Source: a virus
Length of the DNA stretch: 37,316 bases
Strand: one strand, 5' to 3'
Virus record (IMG/VR): IMGVR_UViG_3300025108_000159
Span: 1-37,316 of that record
Part shown: one piece after another, positions 5,898-11,871 of the stretch
Numbering within the stretch: the first letter of the stretch is position 1
How the letters are laid out: each line of letters opens with the position of its first letter
The notes under the pieces: generated by a model
What the model was told of the DNA's origin: nothing
Database searches by the model: none
What the model saw: only the letters and a program-made list of their open reading frames with translations
Program-made: the position numbers and the translations under genes

Positions 5898-7004
5898 TTA
5901 CGGCAGTAGATTGATCTTCTTGCGTGTTTCTTCTGGTACTGTTGAACCATAAACACTAATCATATCTCTAGTTTTCCAACCTCCCAAATCCATTAGCTCA
6001 CTATCATTAGCATTTGCATAACTAATTAAGAAAGTTGCGTAAGTATGTCTAACAGCGTGTCTTTTTTTCATTTGATCTACATTAGCCATATCAAGCATTT
6101 CTCTCCATGAATTAGTTAAACCATCTGGTTTATTTTTTTTGTGTTGTAGGTTGTTCCAAGGAAATAATTTATCGTTTCTATTATTTATTTTTTCTAACCA
6201 AGCTCTCAATGTAGAATGTATTTCTATTACTCTTCCCTCATCTTGTTTACTTTGCCATAAAAATATTTGATTCTTTTCTAAATCTATCTCTGGTCTATTA
6301 TTAAAAAAGTTTTTGCCAGACCATGATACATTTAAGGCTTCCTGTAACCTAGCTCCTGTGTACAGCATAAATACAAGAAGTAACTTAGTATAAAAAAAAG
6401 CATTACTTTCTAAACATCTTTTTATTTCTTCTAATGTAAACGTATATTTAGGTCTATTCTTACCAGATAGTGTCCAAAATCTTTTAATACGCATATACTC
6501 ACACCATTTATTATCATGTGCATAGTGCATAATCTTTGATACCTGTGTGATAAAGTTACGATTAACTGTTGCGTGCTTAGACGATATATCTATTTGTTTA
6601 TCTCTAGGCAGAGAAGTATATTTTAAATTCGTATATTCTTTAATGTTATTGTAACACTCAATAGCTTTTTGACCAATTAACTTGTTAGTTATTTTGTTTA
6701 AATGAAAAGAGCCAAGATATTGAACTGTACGATGTAAGTTTCTCTCATCTTGTTTTGATATAGACTCATAAGGGTCATTTAATACTTCGTTTATAGCATC
6801 TTTGTATGTTTTAATTTCATAACCGCTATTCTGTCTTTTATAATCTTCAATCCATTTTTCTTTAAAATTATCCCAAAACCTTTTTGTATATGTCTTGGAA
6901 GCAAGAATATTAGTCTTTGTCCAATTTATTTCTATTGTAATGGTAGCAACTTTAAAAGTGCCTCTTATGTAGTAGTATTTTCCTCTTGGCTTTTCCGTAA
7001 GCAT
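5898..7004 (-). CDS. int: Tyrosine recombinase / integrase
   Basis: 368 residues. The catalytic residues of the tyrosine recombinase family are present: R219 in TGARLQEAL, H316-x-x-R319 in RHAVRHTYATF, W343 in LGGWKT (box III His/Trp position) and the nucleophile Y352 in MISVYGS. Residues about 75-170 form the core-binding SAM-like domain, and the first ~65 residues are an arm-binding-type N-terminus. Size is typical of phage integrases. It ends 222 bp from the tRNA-Val-like core, and its start overlaps the excisionase-like gene by 40 nt. It should insert the phage into, and with Xis excise it from, a host tRNA gene. Confidence 0.95.
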   Translation of the reverse strand: MLTEKPRGKYYYIRGTFKVATITIEINWTKTNILASKTYTKRFWDNFKEKWIEDYKRQNSGYEIKTYKDAINEVLNDPYESISKQDERNLHRTVQYLGSFHLNKITNKLIGQKAIECYNNIKEYTNLKYTSLPRDKQIDISSKHATVNRNFITQVSKIMHYAHDNKWCEYMRIKRFWTLSGKNRPKYTFTLEEIKRCLESNAFFYTKLLLVFMLYTGARLQEALNVSWSGKNFFNNRPEIDLEKNQIFLWQSKQDEGRVIEIHSTLRAWLEKINNRNDKLFPWNNLQHKKNKPDGLTNSWREMLDMANVDQMKKRHAVRHTYATFLISYANANDSELMDLGGWKTRDMISVYGSTVPEETRKKINLLP

Positions 7005-7177
7005 AGTTTCATTACCTTTCCTAAATCTTCTTGTGTGAAGATTTGTTTATTTCTAATAAAACGATGCAAGGACTCTTCGTTTGGATTTTTCAAACGCATT
7101 TCGCCCAACCATCTTTTACATGATCTTTTTGACATTTTCAACTTTATTGCTAAATCTTCATCCGTGTAAAACTCCAT
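6965..7177 (-). CDS. xis: Excisionase-like small HTH protein
   Basis: 70 residues. The N-terminal MEFYTDEDLAIKLKMSKRSCKRWLGEMR has the form of the AlpA/Xis/MerR-like winged helix ('yt.eelA..L.vS..t..rw'), followed by FIRNKQIFTQEDLGKVM. It sits directly upstream of and overlaps int by 40 nt, where recombination directionality factors usually lie. It would bind attP arms and bias integrase to excision. The name is given by position and fold; no direct evidence of function. Confidence 0.65.
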   Translation of the reverse strand: MEFYTDEDLAIKLKMSKRSCKRWLGEMRLKNPNEESLHRFIRNKQIFTQEDLGKVMKLCLRKSQEENTTT

Positions 7178-7680
7178 TAGTATTTCCCCATTATTATATC
7201 TTGATTTTCCTCTTCATTTTTTGCTTCTTCACTAATTTTTCTTCTAAATTCATCTAATTCTTTGCGTTCTTCTTCCGTAGTAATACGTTTAGGATGAAAT
7301 AAAGCGGAGTTCTCTGGTAATCTTTTCTTTGCTAATTTCTCTTCTATCTCTTTATATTTCTCTTCATCTTTGCGTTGGTGTCCTAAATACAGCATATTAC
7401 ATAATTCATTCGTAGCTAATAAAACATCTTGATAGTCTATAAAAACAACACACCATTGAATAATTTTACGATCATCGTGCAAAACACTAACTCTTTTATT
7501 AAAATGATGTACTGTATTGTTATAGGCTTTAGATAAATATTCTTCCATTTTAGGTTTACCTAATATTCTAATACTTCCGTCTCCAAATTCTAATTCCCAC
7601 AATGGTTTTTCAAATAAACCCGACTTAGGATTATTACCGCCTTCTTCTAATTGTGTTATCTTACTAATTTCTTTACTCAC
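7177..7680 (-). CDS. Hypothetical protein, leftward early operon
   Basis: 167 residues, not recognised. The middle (DGSIRILGKPKMEEYLSKAYNNTVHHFNKRVSVL...IIQWCVVFIDYQDVLLATNELCNMLYLG) looks like a small alpha/beta domain. The C-terminal third is a highly charged helix (EEKYKEIEEKLAKKRL... EERKELDEFRRKISEEAKNEEENQ). Overlaps neighbours by 1 and 8 nt, so it is part of the recombination operon read leftward. Confidence 0.55.
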   Translation of the reverse strand: MSKEISKITQLEEGGNNPKSGLFEKPLWELEFGDGSIRILGKPKMEEYLSKAYNNTVHHFNKRVSVLHDDRKIIQWCVVFIDYQDVLLATNELCNMLYLGHQRKDEEKYKEIEEKLAKKRLPENSALFHPKRITTEEERKELDEFRRKISEEAKNEEENQDIIMGKY

Positions 7681-7921
7681 TTATGATCTCCATTTCGCTA
7701 ATAGGTATTACCCTTAACGCTGTATTATTCTTAGCGATCATACTTTGACACTTCATGGCATTTTCTTTTGATATTTTATAGGTGTGGGGATAGCGTTTAT
7801 TTCCGTACTTATCTTTGTCTAGTATTTCTACTAATACCCCTTTGTCCGTAAAATTTCTTTCAGCAATTCCAACACTCCCACCATTCTTCCACATAGCAGA
7901 TTTTATAATTACTTTGTTCAT
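7673..7921 (-). CDS. Small hypothetical protein, leftward early operon
   Basis: 82 residues, basic N-terminal half and beta-rich (MNKVIIKSAMWKNGGSVGIAERNFTDKGVLVEILDKD), then a helix carrying QSMIAKNNTALRVIP. No recognised family. Four- to eight-base overlaps with both neighbours show it is translated with the operon. An anti-host or DNA-binding role is possible but nothing in the sequence proves it. Confidence 0.5.
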   Translation of the reverse strand: MNKVIIKSAMWKNGGSVGIAERNFTDKGVLVEILDKDKYGNKRYPHTYKISKENAMKCQSMIAKNNTALRVIPISEMEIISE

Positions 7922-8292
7922 GTTTGATACCTACTCATTTTCATTTCATGTCGCTTATTTACTTCGTCTGTTTGTTCTAAATCATCTAGCTTTTGTTTAG
8001 TGATGTAACGAACTTGTGAAATTAAAAACTTCTTATGTATTTTTTTTTTAGTTTTTGTATGTTCAGTAAATTTTTTTTGATTTGCTATAAGCTCTTTTGC
8101 TGTAGTTGTATTATGTCCATTGTTTTTTAAACTTTCAAAAATTTGACTTTTAAGGGTAGCCTCTGTGTCTTTTAATGAATCATAAGCTACTTTGTTTTCT
8201 GCCCATTCTTCTCCTAGCTTTAATGTATCGTTCATCATTGCAACAGGGTCAAATATGTTACGTTTTTTAAATCTATAAACTTCATCACTCAT
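7918..8292 (-). CDS. Hypothetical alpha-helical protein
   Basis: 124 residues, predicted almost entirely helical with many Lys/Glu: VAMMNDTLKLGEEWAENKVAYDSLKDTEATLKSQIFESLKNNGH, then a basic helix (KKFTEHTKTKKKIHKKFLISQVRYITKQKLDDLEQ). The layout resembles helical phage proteins that lie next to recombination genes, but I cannot name the family. It overlaps the HNH gene start by 4 nt. Confidence 0.5.
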   Translation of the reverse strand: MSDEVYRFKKRNIFDPVAMMNDTLKLGEEWAENKVAYDSLKDTEATLKSQIFESLKNNGHNTTTAKELIANQKKFTEHTKTKKKIHKKFLISQVRYITKQKLDDLEQTDEVNKRHEMKMSRYQT

Positions 8293-8573
8293 AAATATTC
8301 ACTTTCTAATTTATCTGCTATATTTCTAAGATTGATGACTCTGGCTTTAATGTTGTATTCTTTATCGGAATGACATTTATCGTGACAGCTTCGGCATAAA
8401 CAAATTAAATTTTCGATGTAATTTTTTTGATTATTTTTACTCCCCCCCATTCCACGACTAGATAGGTGGTGTACGTCAGCACCCCATTCGCCACATATTG
8501 CACATTGTTCAGTTTGTGCTAATGTTAATTCATCCCACCAAAATTGTCTGTAAACGTCTATATGGTTTTTCAC
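8289..8573 (-). CDS. HNH endonuclease-like protein
   Basis: 94 residues from a GTG start (GTGA overlap with the upstream micro-gene). It has a zinc-stabilised HNH core: C24-x2-C27 (CAICG), DVHHL with H35/H36, N55 in IENLICLC, C60-x2-C63 and H64 (CRSCHDKCH). All key positions are present, so a nicking or cutting activity is likely. It lies with recombination genes, not next to the terminase, so it may act on replicating DNA or intermediates rather than in packaging; that is inference. Confidence 0.8.
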   Translation of the reverse strand: MKNHIDVYRQFWWDELTLAQTEQCAICGEWGADVHHLSSRGMGGSKNNQKNYIENLICLCRSCHDKCHSDKEYNIKARVINLRNIADKLESEYL

Positions 8574-8662
8574 TTGTAAAGTTTATCTCCAATACCCCAA
8601 ATCATAACAGCGATAAAAATTAATGCTGCTAATTGTAAACCCTCTAAAAAAATCTCAATCAT
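8570..8662 (-). CDS. 30-residue single-span membrane peptide
   Basis: It begins with an ATGA overlap with the DnaA-like gene stop (8659-8662) and ends with a GTGA overlap with the HNH start (8570-8573). It fits with no spare base on either side. The peptide is a single hydrophobic helix (LAALIFIAVMIWGI) with a charged C-terminus GDKLYK. Function unknown; the perfect overlaps argue that it is a real gene or a translational relay. Confidence 0.55.
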   Translation of the reverse strand: MIEIFLEGLQLAALIFIAVMIWGIGDKLYK

Positions 8663-9015
8663 TTTTTGTTAATCATTTTATTTAAAGTTTCATTTGTTTC
8701 TGGGGTAACTTTTCCCAAATGATGCAAAACGTTAGAATGAGTTTTATTAATGGAATCAGCTATTTGATAAACTGATTTGTTAAGAACTTTATAAGCAATA
8801 TTGATATATTCTTTTCTGGCCTTAACAAACTCTGTGCTTTTGTTAATTCCTTCAAGATTTTTAATTTTTATTCCATATTTTTCACAAACTAAAAATTTTA
8901 ATTTTTTCATGCTTGATATTTTTTCTATATGAAGAGGTTGAGACTCCTTAAAAATAGGATTTTCACATATCTTTTTTAAAATCCTAACCTCTTCCTGTGT
9001 AAGTTTTTCTTCCAT
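8659..9015 (-). CDS. DnaA domain-IV-like DNA-binding protein
   Basis: 118 residues. Residues about 64-103 match the layout of the C-terminal dsDNA-binding domain of DnaA: 'VKARKEYINIAYKVLNKSVYQIADSI' corresponds to the VAR..AMYL..E....SL.EIG stretch, and KTHSNVLHHLGKV corresponds to the DHTTVLHA..K signature helix, with H93 at the conserved His. There is no AAA+ ATPase domain; the N-terminal 60 residues are helical and unrelated. It may bind DnaA boxes as competitor or recruiter. A perfect DnaA box lies at 13837. Confidence 0.75.
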   Translation of the reverse strand: MEEKLTQEEVRILKKICENPIFKESQPLHIEKISSMKKLKFLVCEKYGIKIKNLEGINKSTEFVKARKEYINIAYKVLNKSVYQIADSINKTHSNVLHHLGKVTPETNETLNKMINKK

Positions 9016-9266
9016 TAAAAATCTGGTATTTCTTCTTCTTTAGTTACTGATTGTGTATCTGACTTAGGTTTCCAAGTGTTTACTTCCGTGTACCACTTGC
9101 CTTCTTTACCAACTTTTACATCAATATTTATCCAATCTTCATCTTTGTTTTGTAATTGCTCTTTGTACCATTGTGTAAATTCATCTTTTTTAATTGATAT
9201 TTTAAATTTAACAAAATCTACGTTAGATTCTTTTGCAAATAATCCTTTAGCGAATTTTTCTTCCAT
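9015..9266 (-). CDS. SSB-like small protein with acidic C-terminal tip
   Basis: 83 residues. The body (VDFVKFKISIKKDEFTQWYKEQLQ..DWINIDVKVGKEGKWYTEVNTWKP) looks like a small beta barrel with aromatic residues. The C-terminus ends EEEIPDF, close to the DDDIPF tip with which bacterial SSB proteins recruit partners. It sits directly downstream of Erf and upstream of the DnaA-like gene (start/stop overlap). I infer a phage SSB substitute or annealase partner; no SSB fold can be proven by eye. Confidence 0.5.
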   Translation of the reverse strand: MEEKFAKGLFAKESNVDFVKFKISIKKDEFTQWYKEQLQNKDEDWINIDVKVGKEGKWYTEVNTWKPKSDTQSVTKEEEIPDF

Positions 9267-9275
9267 GTTATCTCC

Positions 9276-9749
9276 TTAACTTGCTAAGTTTCCGTCATCA
9301 TCATCACTGGCTAATCCGTATAATGATTGTAATCCATATCTCTTCGCATAACTCACAGAACTTCCCATCTTCTGCGGATTTTCTTTATCATCGCCTTTAA
9401 CTAAAACAGGCACACGACAAGAAAATTCTTTTTTATCAATATTGTGACGCATGGTTGTTGTTACATAAATATCTTTTGTAACGTCTTCCCACTTTTTTAC
9501 TGTTTGATTTCCCTCTTTATCAAACTGTGTTGCTTCTTTTTTTACTATCATGTTTTGATAATCAACTGATTGCGTAAATGATAAACCAAACTTAGTTCCA
9601 TAATTAACAGCATTAATGACACTTGTAAGATCAGAGTATTTACTTTTAAAATGTGGGTTAACTGATTCTTTAATTGCCTTAACATTCATTTCTTGAAACT
9701 TTGTCAGTGCTTCTTTTATTGTTTGTATTTCTTCTGGTTTATCTTTCAT
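9276..9749 (-). CDS. erf: Erf-family single-strand annealing protein
   Basis: 157 residues. The ERF family signatures are visible: NPHFKSKYSDLTSVINAVN at about 31-49, the central TTTMRHNIDKKEF..RVPV strand region, and 'KMGSSVSYAKRYGLQSLYGLASDDDDGN' close to the end. Erf-type recombinases anneal complementary ssDNA during phage recombination and genome circularisation. It works with the adjacent PD-(D/E)XK exonuclease (overlap 4 nt) and probably the SSB-like protein. It lacks the long C-terminal extension of P22 Erf. Confidence 0.9.
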   Translation of the reverse strand: MKDKPEEIQTIKEALTKFQEMNVKAIKESVNPHFKSKYSDLTSVINAVNYGTKFGLSFTQSVDYQNMIVKKEATQFDKEGNQTVKKWEDVTKDIYVTTTMRHNIDKKEFSCRVPVLVKGDDKENPQKMGSSVSYAKRYGLQSLYGLASDDDDGNLAS

Positions 9750-10111
9750 TTCTTTTTTCTCATCCTTTTCTTTAGTTCTTTATCTTTTTCAAAAGCAGAT
9801 AAATAAATCTTAAATTGTTTAAATGCTTCTTTTAGATCAGTTTTGTTAAACTCTCTAATCTCATATTCAGAGTTATCTTTTGGAAAACGAGCTACTAAGA
9901 ATTGATCTATCTCTATCTTGTCATTTTCTTTAACAAGCTGTGCATATGCTGAACCTTGTAAAAGATTATCAACATACACATTAGAAGATGACTTAAAATC
10001 AATCAGAATATGTTTTCCATTTTTTTTGACGAGCAAATCTGGTGTGCCTCCGTATTTATATTTACGAGAGGTGTAATGTTTTTCTGTCCAAATAATTTTG
10101 GTATTAGACAT
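9746..10111 (-). CDS. PD-(D/E)XK exonuclease, C-terminal part
   Basis: 121 residues. GGTPDLLVKKNGKHILIDFKSS gives the catalytic PD...DxK: D25 and D38-x-K40, then the Q-motif-like LQGSAYAQLV helix. This is the core of a RecB/Cas4/YqaJ-type nuclease that pairs with annealases. It begins 8 nt before the preceding frame ends, and that frame (10104..10388) holds the missing N-terminal half. Either two chains form one enzyme, or a +1 frameshift makes a fused protein. The C-terminus is a Lys/Arg-rich tail. Confidence 0.8.
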   Translation of the reverse strand: MSNTKIIWTEKHYTSRKYKYGGTPDLLVKKNGKHILIDFKSSSNVYVDNLLQGSAYAQLVKENDKIEIDQFLVARFPKDNSEYEIREFNKTDLKEAFKQFKIYLSAFEKDKELKKRMRKKK

Positions 10112-10388
10112 TAAATTCTTTCCACCATTTCATAAAACCATTAAAACAACTTTGTACTTCGGGGTCATCCGATAATGTAAATTCTTTTTTATTAATTATA
10201 CATTCTGCGTGATCGTGAAACGTAGTTCCTATATCTTGAACTCGTTTCATTTCTTCCCAATATTTAATACCACTTAATCCTAGTTTATTTGACCATCCAG
10301 TTATTGCCCCGCTATCTTTAAAACGAGATATGATAGTCGTTACACTAGGTATTTTTTTATCATCAAGTTTATAAGGTTTAGTTGGCAT
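10104..10388 (-). CDS. PD-(D/E)XK exonuclease, N-terminal part (split gene)
   Basis: 94 residues. It has the usual N-terminal elements of the same nuclease family: KIPSVTTIISRF (residues 12-23), TGWSNKLGL, and GTTFHDHAE (54-62), the 'GT..H...E' helix that supplies a catalytic or metal-adjacent Glu. It lacks the PD/DxK core, which is in the next frame (9746..10111). The reading shift is at 'TTT AAT GTC TAA' on the minus strand, with the downstream ATG inside. Possibly a split gene, a sequencing error or a programmed +1 shift. Confidence 0.75.
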   Translation of the reverse strand: MPTKPYKLDDKKIPSVTTIISRFKDSGAITGWSNKLGLSGIKYWEEMKRVQDIGTTFHDHAECIINKKEFTLSDDPEVQSCFNGFMKWWKEFNV

Positions 10389-10530
10389 TGTCTGTTTCTA
10401 TCAACTCTTCATTTTCTGCTTGTTCTAATTCCCATTCTTTTTTAGGTTGTCTTTGTTCTACCAATGGGCTTGGTAATGGGTAAACTTCCCAACCATATCT
10501 TTCTGTTAATATTTTTCCTATCTTGTCCAT
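10378..10530 (-). CDS. 50-residue hypothetical, first gene of leftward operon
   Basis: It starts at ATG 10530 (minus strand) with AAAGGCAG nine bases upstream, and its stop overlaps the exonuclease start by 11 nt. The N-terminus MDKIGKILTERYGWEVYPLP is helical, and the C-terminus is very acidic (EWELEQAENEELIETDN). Not recognised. As the first gene after the leftward promoter it would be the earliest product of lytic growth. Confidence 0.5.
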   Translation of the reverse strand: MDKIGKILTERYGWEVYPLPSPLVEQRQPKKEWELEQAENEELIETDNAN

Positions 10531-10548
10531 GTCTGCCTTTCTGGAACA

Positions 10549-10588
10549 AGAGGGTAGGAAAAACTATTACGGAGGAAACCTACCCTCT
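10549..10588. promoter_or_regulatory. 10-bp inverted repeat in leftward leader
   Basis: AGAGGGTAGG at 10549-10558 pairs perfectly with CCTACCCTCT at 10579-10588 across a 20-nt loop. It lies in the untranslated leader between the leftward promoter and the first gene, about 20-60 nt before the ATG. No T-tract follows in the leftward direction, so a simple terminator is unlikely. It could be a protein operator, an antitermination (nut-like) hairpin or an mRNA stabiliser. Confidence 0.5.
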
Positions 10589-10670
10589 CTGTGCCATGTA
10601 TCATCGACTACAAGAAATTATCCGAATGACAAATCTTGCAATTATTGACCATTTCTAGCCAATACAGGAC

Positions 10671-10698
10671 AAAATATAGATTGAAATTAGTTTGTCAA
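10671..10698 (-). promoter_or_regulatory. Leftward early promoter PL
   Basis: On the minus strand a consensus -35 TTGACA (complement of 10693-10698) is followed after 16 bp by TATTTT (complement of 10671-10676). The -35 box is the left half-site of the 20-bp dyad at 10692-10711, so repressor binding would block RNA polymerase. Transcription would start near 10664 and cover the recombination operon down to int. Confidence 0.65.
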
Positions 10699-10711
10699 GT
10701 TATTTTGACAA
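10692..10711. promoter_or_regulatory. Repressor operator OL, TTGTCAA-N6-TTGACAA
   Basis: A 20-bp dyad: TTGTCAA (10692-10698), six bases, TTGACAA (10705-10711). The same dyad, with the same spacing, is found at 11554-11573 on the other side of the repressor gene. Its left half-site is the -35 box of the leftward promoter. Shared sequence, symmetry and placement identify it as a likely operator of the adjacent repressor. Confidence 0.75.
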
Positions 10712-10718
10712 TGTAAAG

Positions 10719-11486
10719 TTATATAGCGATTTGTTCTATTTTATAATCTTCGTCAAATAGGGTGTGTGTAGTTATTCGTGGATAAATAGCATTAAATTCA
10801 CAATCTTTAATTAATGCAAACTCATTAACCCACATATCTTTGTAAGATACCATTCTTCCATGTTCTTTAAATTTTAAATCGTCTCTGTTTATGTGTTTGC
10901 TTTTCCACCATTGAAACACGCAAGAGCCATCTTTATTAAATTCTAATACTTGACCATAATAAAACATATTATTTGCTTTTCTTTGAACAAAACAATCAAC
11001 ATTAATTAATCTGTCTCTATAATTTTTATCATTAACCCAATTTTTATGATCGAAGTCTATCAAAGAAAATGCAGGAATATGATTACCTTCATGTGCGTTC
11101 CAAAAAAATGCTTTTTGTGTTGGTTTTAAATACGCATTATTCAAAAAATAAATAACTTCTATTGGTTCGTCATAATTTCTAGGTACGAAGTGACATTTTT
11201 CATAATCAAACTTTTCAATAATTTCTGCTTTGACAATATTATCACTAATAATCTGATTTATTTTAACTTCTAAAATTCTTGCTAGTTCTTGCAGTTGTGA
11301 AAACTTTACATCTGTTTCACCTTTTAAAATTGAATGAATTGTTTGATGAGACATTTTACCATAACCATTTGGTTCATCAGCAGTAAGTAAATGTAATGCT
11401 CTACCAGAAGGAGAATGACCTTTTTCTTTAACTAAAGCATTTAAGTTAATTAAATATTTTTTTTTGTCTAACAATTTCATTTGCAT
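10719..11486 (-). CDS. XRE-type phage repressor with unusual C-terminal domain
   Basis: 255 residues. Residues about 10-80 form a helix-turn-helix of the XRE/Cro-C1 kind (INLNALVKEKG... KMSHQTIHSILKGETDVKFSQLQELARILEVKINQII). The remaining 170 residues (VPRNYDEPIEVIYFLNN... FVQRKANNMFYYGQVLEFNKDG..VFQWW) do not show the S24 Ser/Lys self-cleavage motifs of LexA/CI. The RBS (GAGGTAAAACT before ATG) supports the start. It lies between two identical operators and upstream of a divergent rightward operon, which fits the lysogenic repressor. It probably represses both flanking operons and itself. Confidence 0.75.
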   Translation of the reverse strand: MQMKLLDKKKYLINLNALVKEKGHSPSGRALHLLTADEPNGYGKMSHQTIHSILKGETDVKFSQLQELARILEVKINQIISDNIVKAEIIEKFDYEKCHFVPRNYDEPIEVIYFLNNAYLKPTQKAFFWNAHEGNHIPAFSLIDFDHKNWVNDKNYRDRLINVDCFVQRKANNMFYYGQVLEFNKDGSCVFQWWKSKHINRDDLKFKEHGRMVSYKDMWVNEFALIKDCEFNAIYPRITTHTLFDEDYKIEQIAI

Positions 11487-11531
11487 AGTTTTACCTCGTA
11501 AGTTTTTTTAGTCAAATTTATTGTGTTGTTA

Positions 11532-11560
11532 AAAATATTGATATAATTTTACATTGTCAA
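11532..11560 (-). promoter_or_regulatory. Repressor maintenance promoter (leftward)
   Basis: Minus strand: TTGACA (complement of 11555-11560), 17-bp spacer, TATTTT (complement of 11532-11537); leader about 39 nt to the repressor ATG. As at 10671-10698, the -35 box is the left half of the 20-bp dyad, so the repressor should control its own transcription. Confidence 0.6.
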
Positions 11561-11602
11561 TAAGTTTTGACAAATGTATAAAAATATTTATTTTATATAA
11601 AA
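11542..11602 (+). promoter_or_regulatory. Rightward early promoter region PR
   Basis: A perfect -10 TATAAT lies at 11542-11547 (weak -35, TTGTGT at 11521). Its start point would fall at about 11554, the edge of the operator. A second possibility is TTGACA at 11567-11572 with TTTTAT at 11591-11596 (18-bp spacer), which would begin the mRNA at or next to the ATG at 11602 (leaderless). No Shine-Dalgarno is visible before 11602. Confidence 0.5.
11554..11573. promoter_or_regulatory. Repressor operator OR, TTGTCAA-N6-TTGACAA
   Basis: TTGTCAA (11554-11560), six bases, TTGACAA (11567-11573). Identical half-sites and spacing to the dyad at 10692. It overlaps the -35 box of the repressor's own promoter and the start or -35 region of the divergent promoter. 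An extra half-site TTGTCAA occurs at 11622-11628. Confidence 0.75.
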
Positions 11603-11871
11603 TGGAAGTCTTTTGTAATATTTGTCAAAAAACTAAGCAAATTAGGAATAATTTGACAGTTAAGGAAACTAAGGTTTTAGAATTTATAATTAATTTTACT
11701 AAAATCGAGAGAAAATCGCCATCTATGAGAGAAATTGCCGATGGTTTAGGTCTAAAATCTTTATCTGGGGTTGATAGATACGTTTATCGCCTCAAAGACA
11801 AAGAATATATCGCTAAAACTCCTTACATTAAAAGATCAATAGTAGTTTTGAAGGATATTATTTGTGAGTAA
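11602..11871 (+). CDS. LexA N-domain-like winged-helix regulator (no peptidase)
   Basis: 89 residues. LTVKETKVLEFIINFTKIERKSPSMREIADGLGLKSLSGVDRYVYRLKDKEYI (from about 18) matches the LexA DNA-binding domain pattern 'LT..Q..vL.fI......PPS.REIA..LGL.S...v..hl..Le.KGyI'. The S24 cleavage domain is absent, and a CxxC pair (FCNICQK) is present at the N-terminus. I chose ATG 11602; the earlier in-frame TTG at 11554 lies inside the operator. As first gene of the rightward operon it may be a Cro-like early regulator. Overlaps the next gene by 8 nt. Confidence 0.75.
   Translation: MEVFCNICQKTKQIRNNLTVKETKVLEFIINFTKIERKSPSMREIADGLGLKSLSGVDRYVYRLKDKEYIAKTPYIKRSIVVLKDIICE

Noticed and set aside
10464-10658. 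64-residue plus-strand ORF opposite the leftward leader
   Set aside because: It runs against the 50-residue gene and the leader hairpin, without ribosome-binding site or promoter.
11554-11601. TTG start for the LexA-like gene
   Set aside because: The TTG is the first base of the operator half-site; family homology begins well after ATG 11602.
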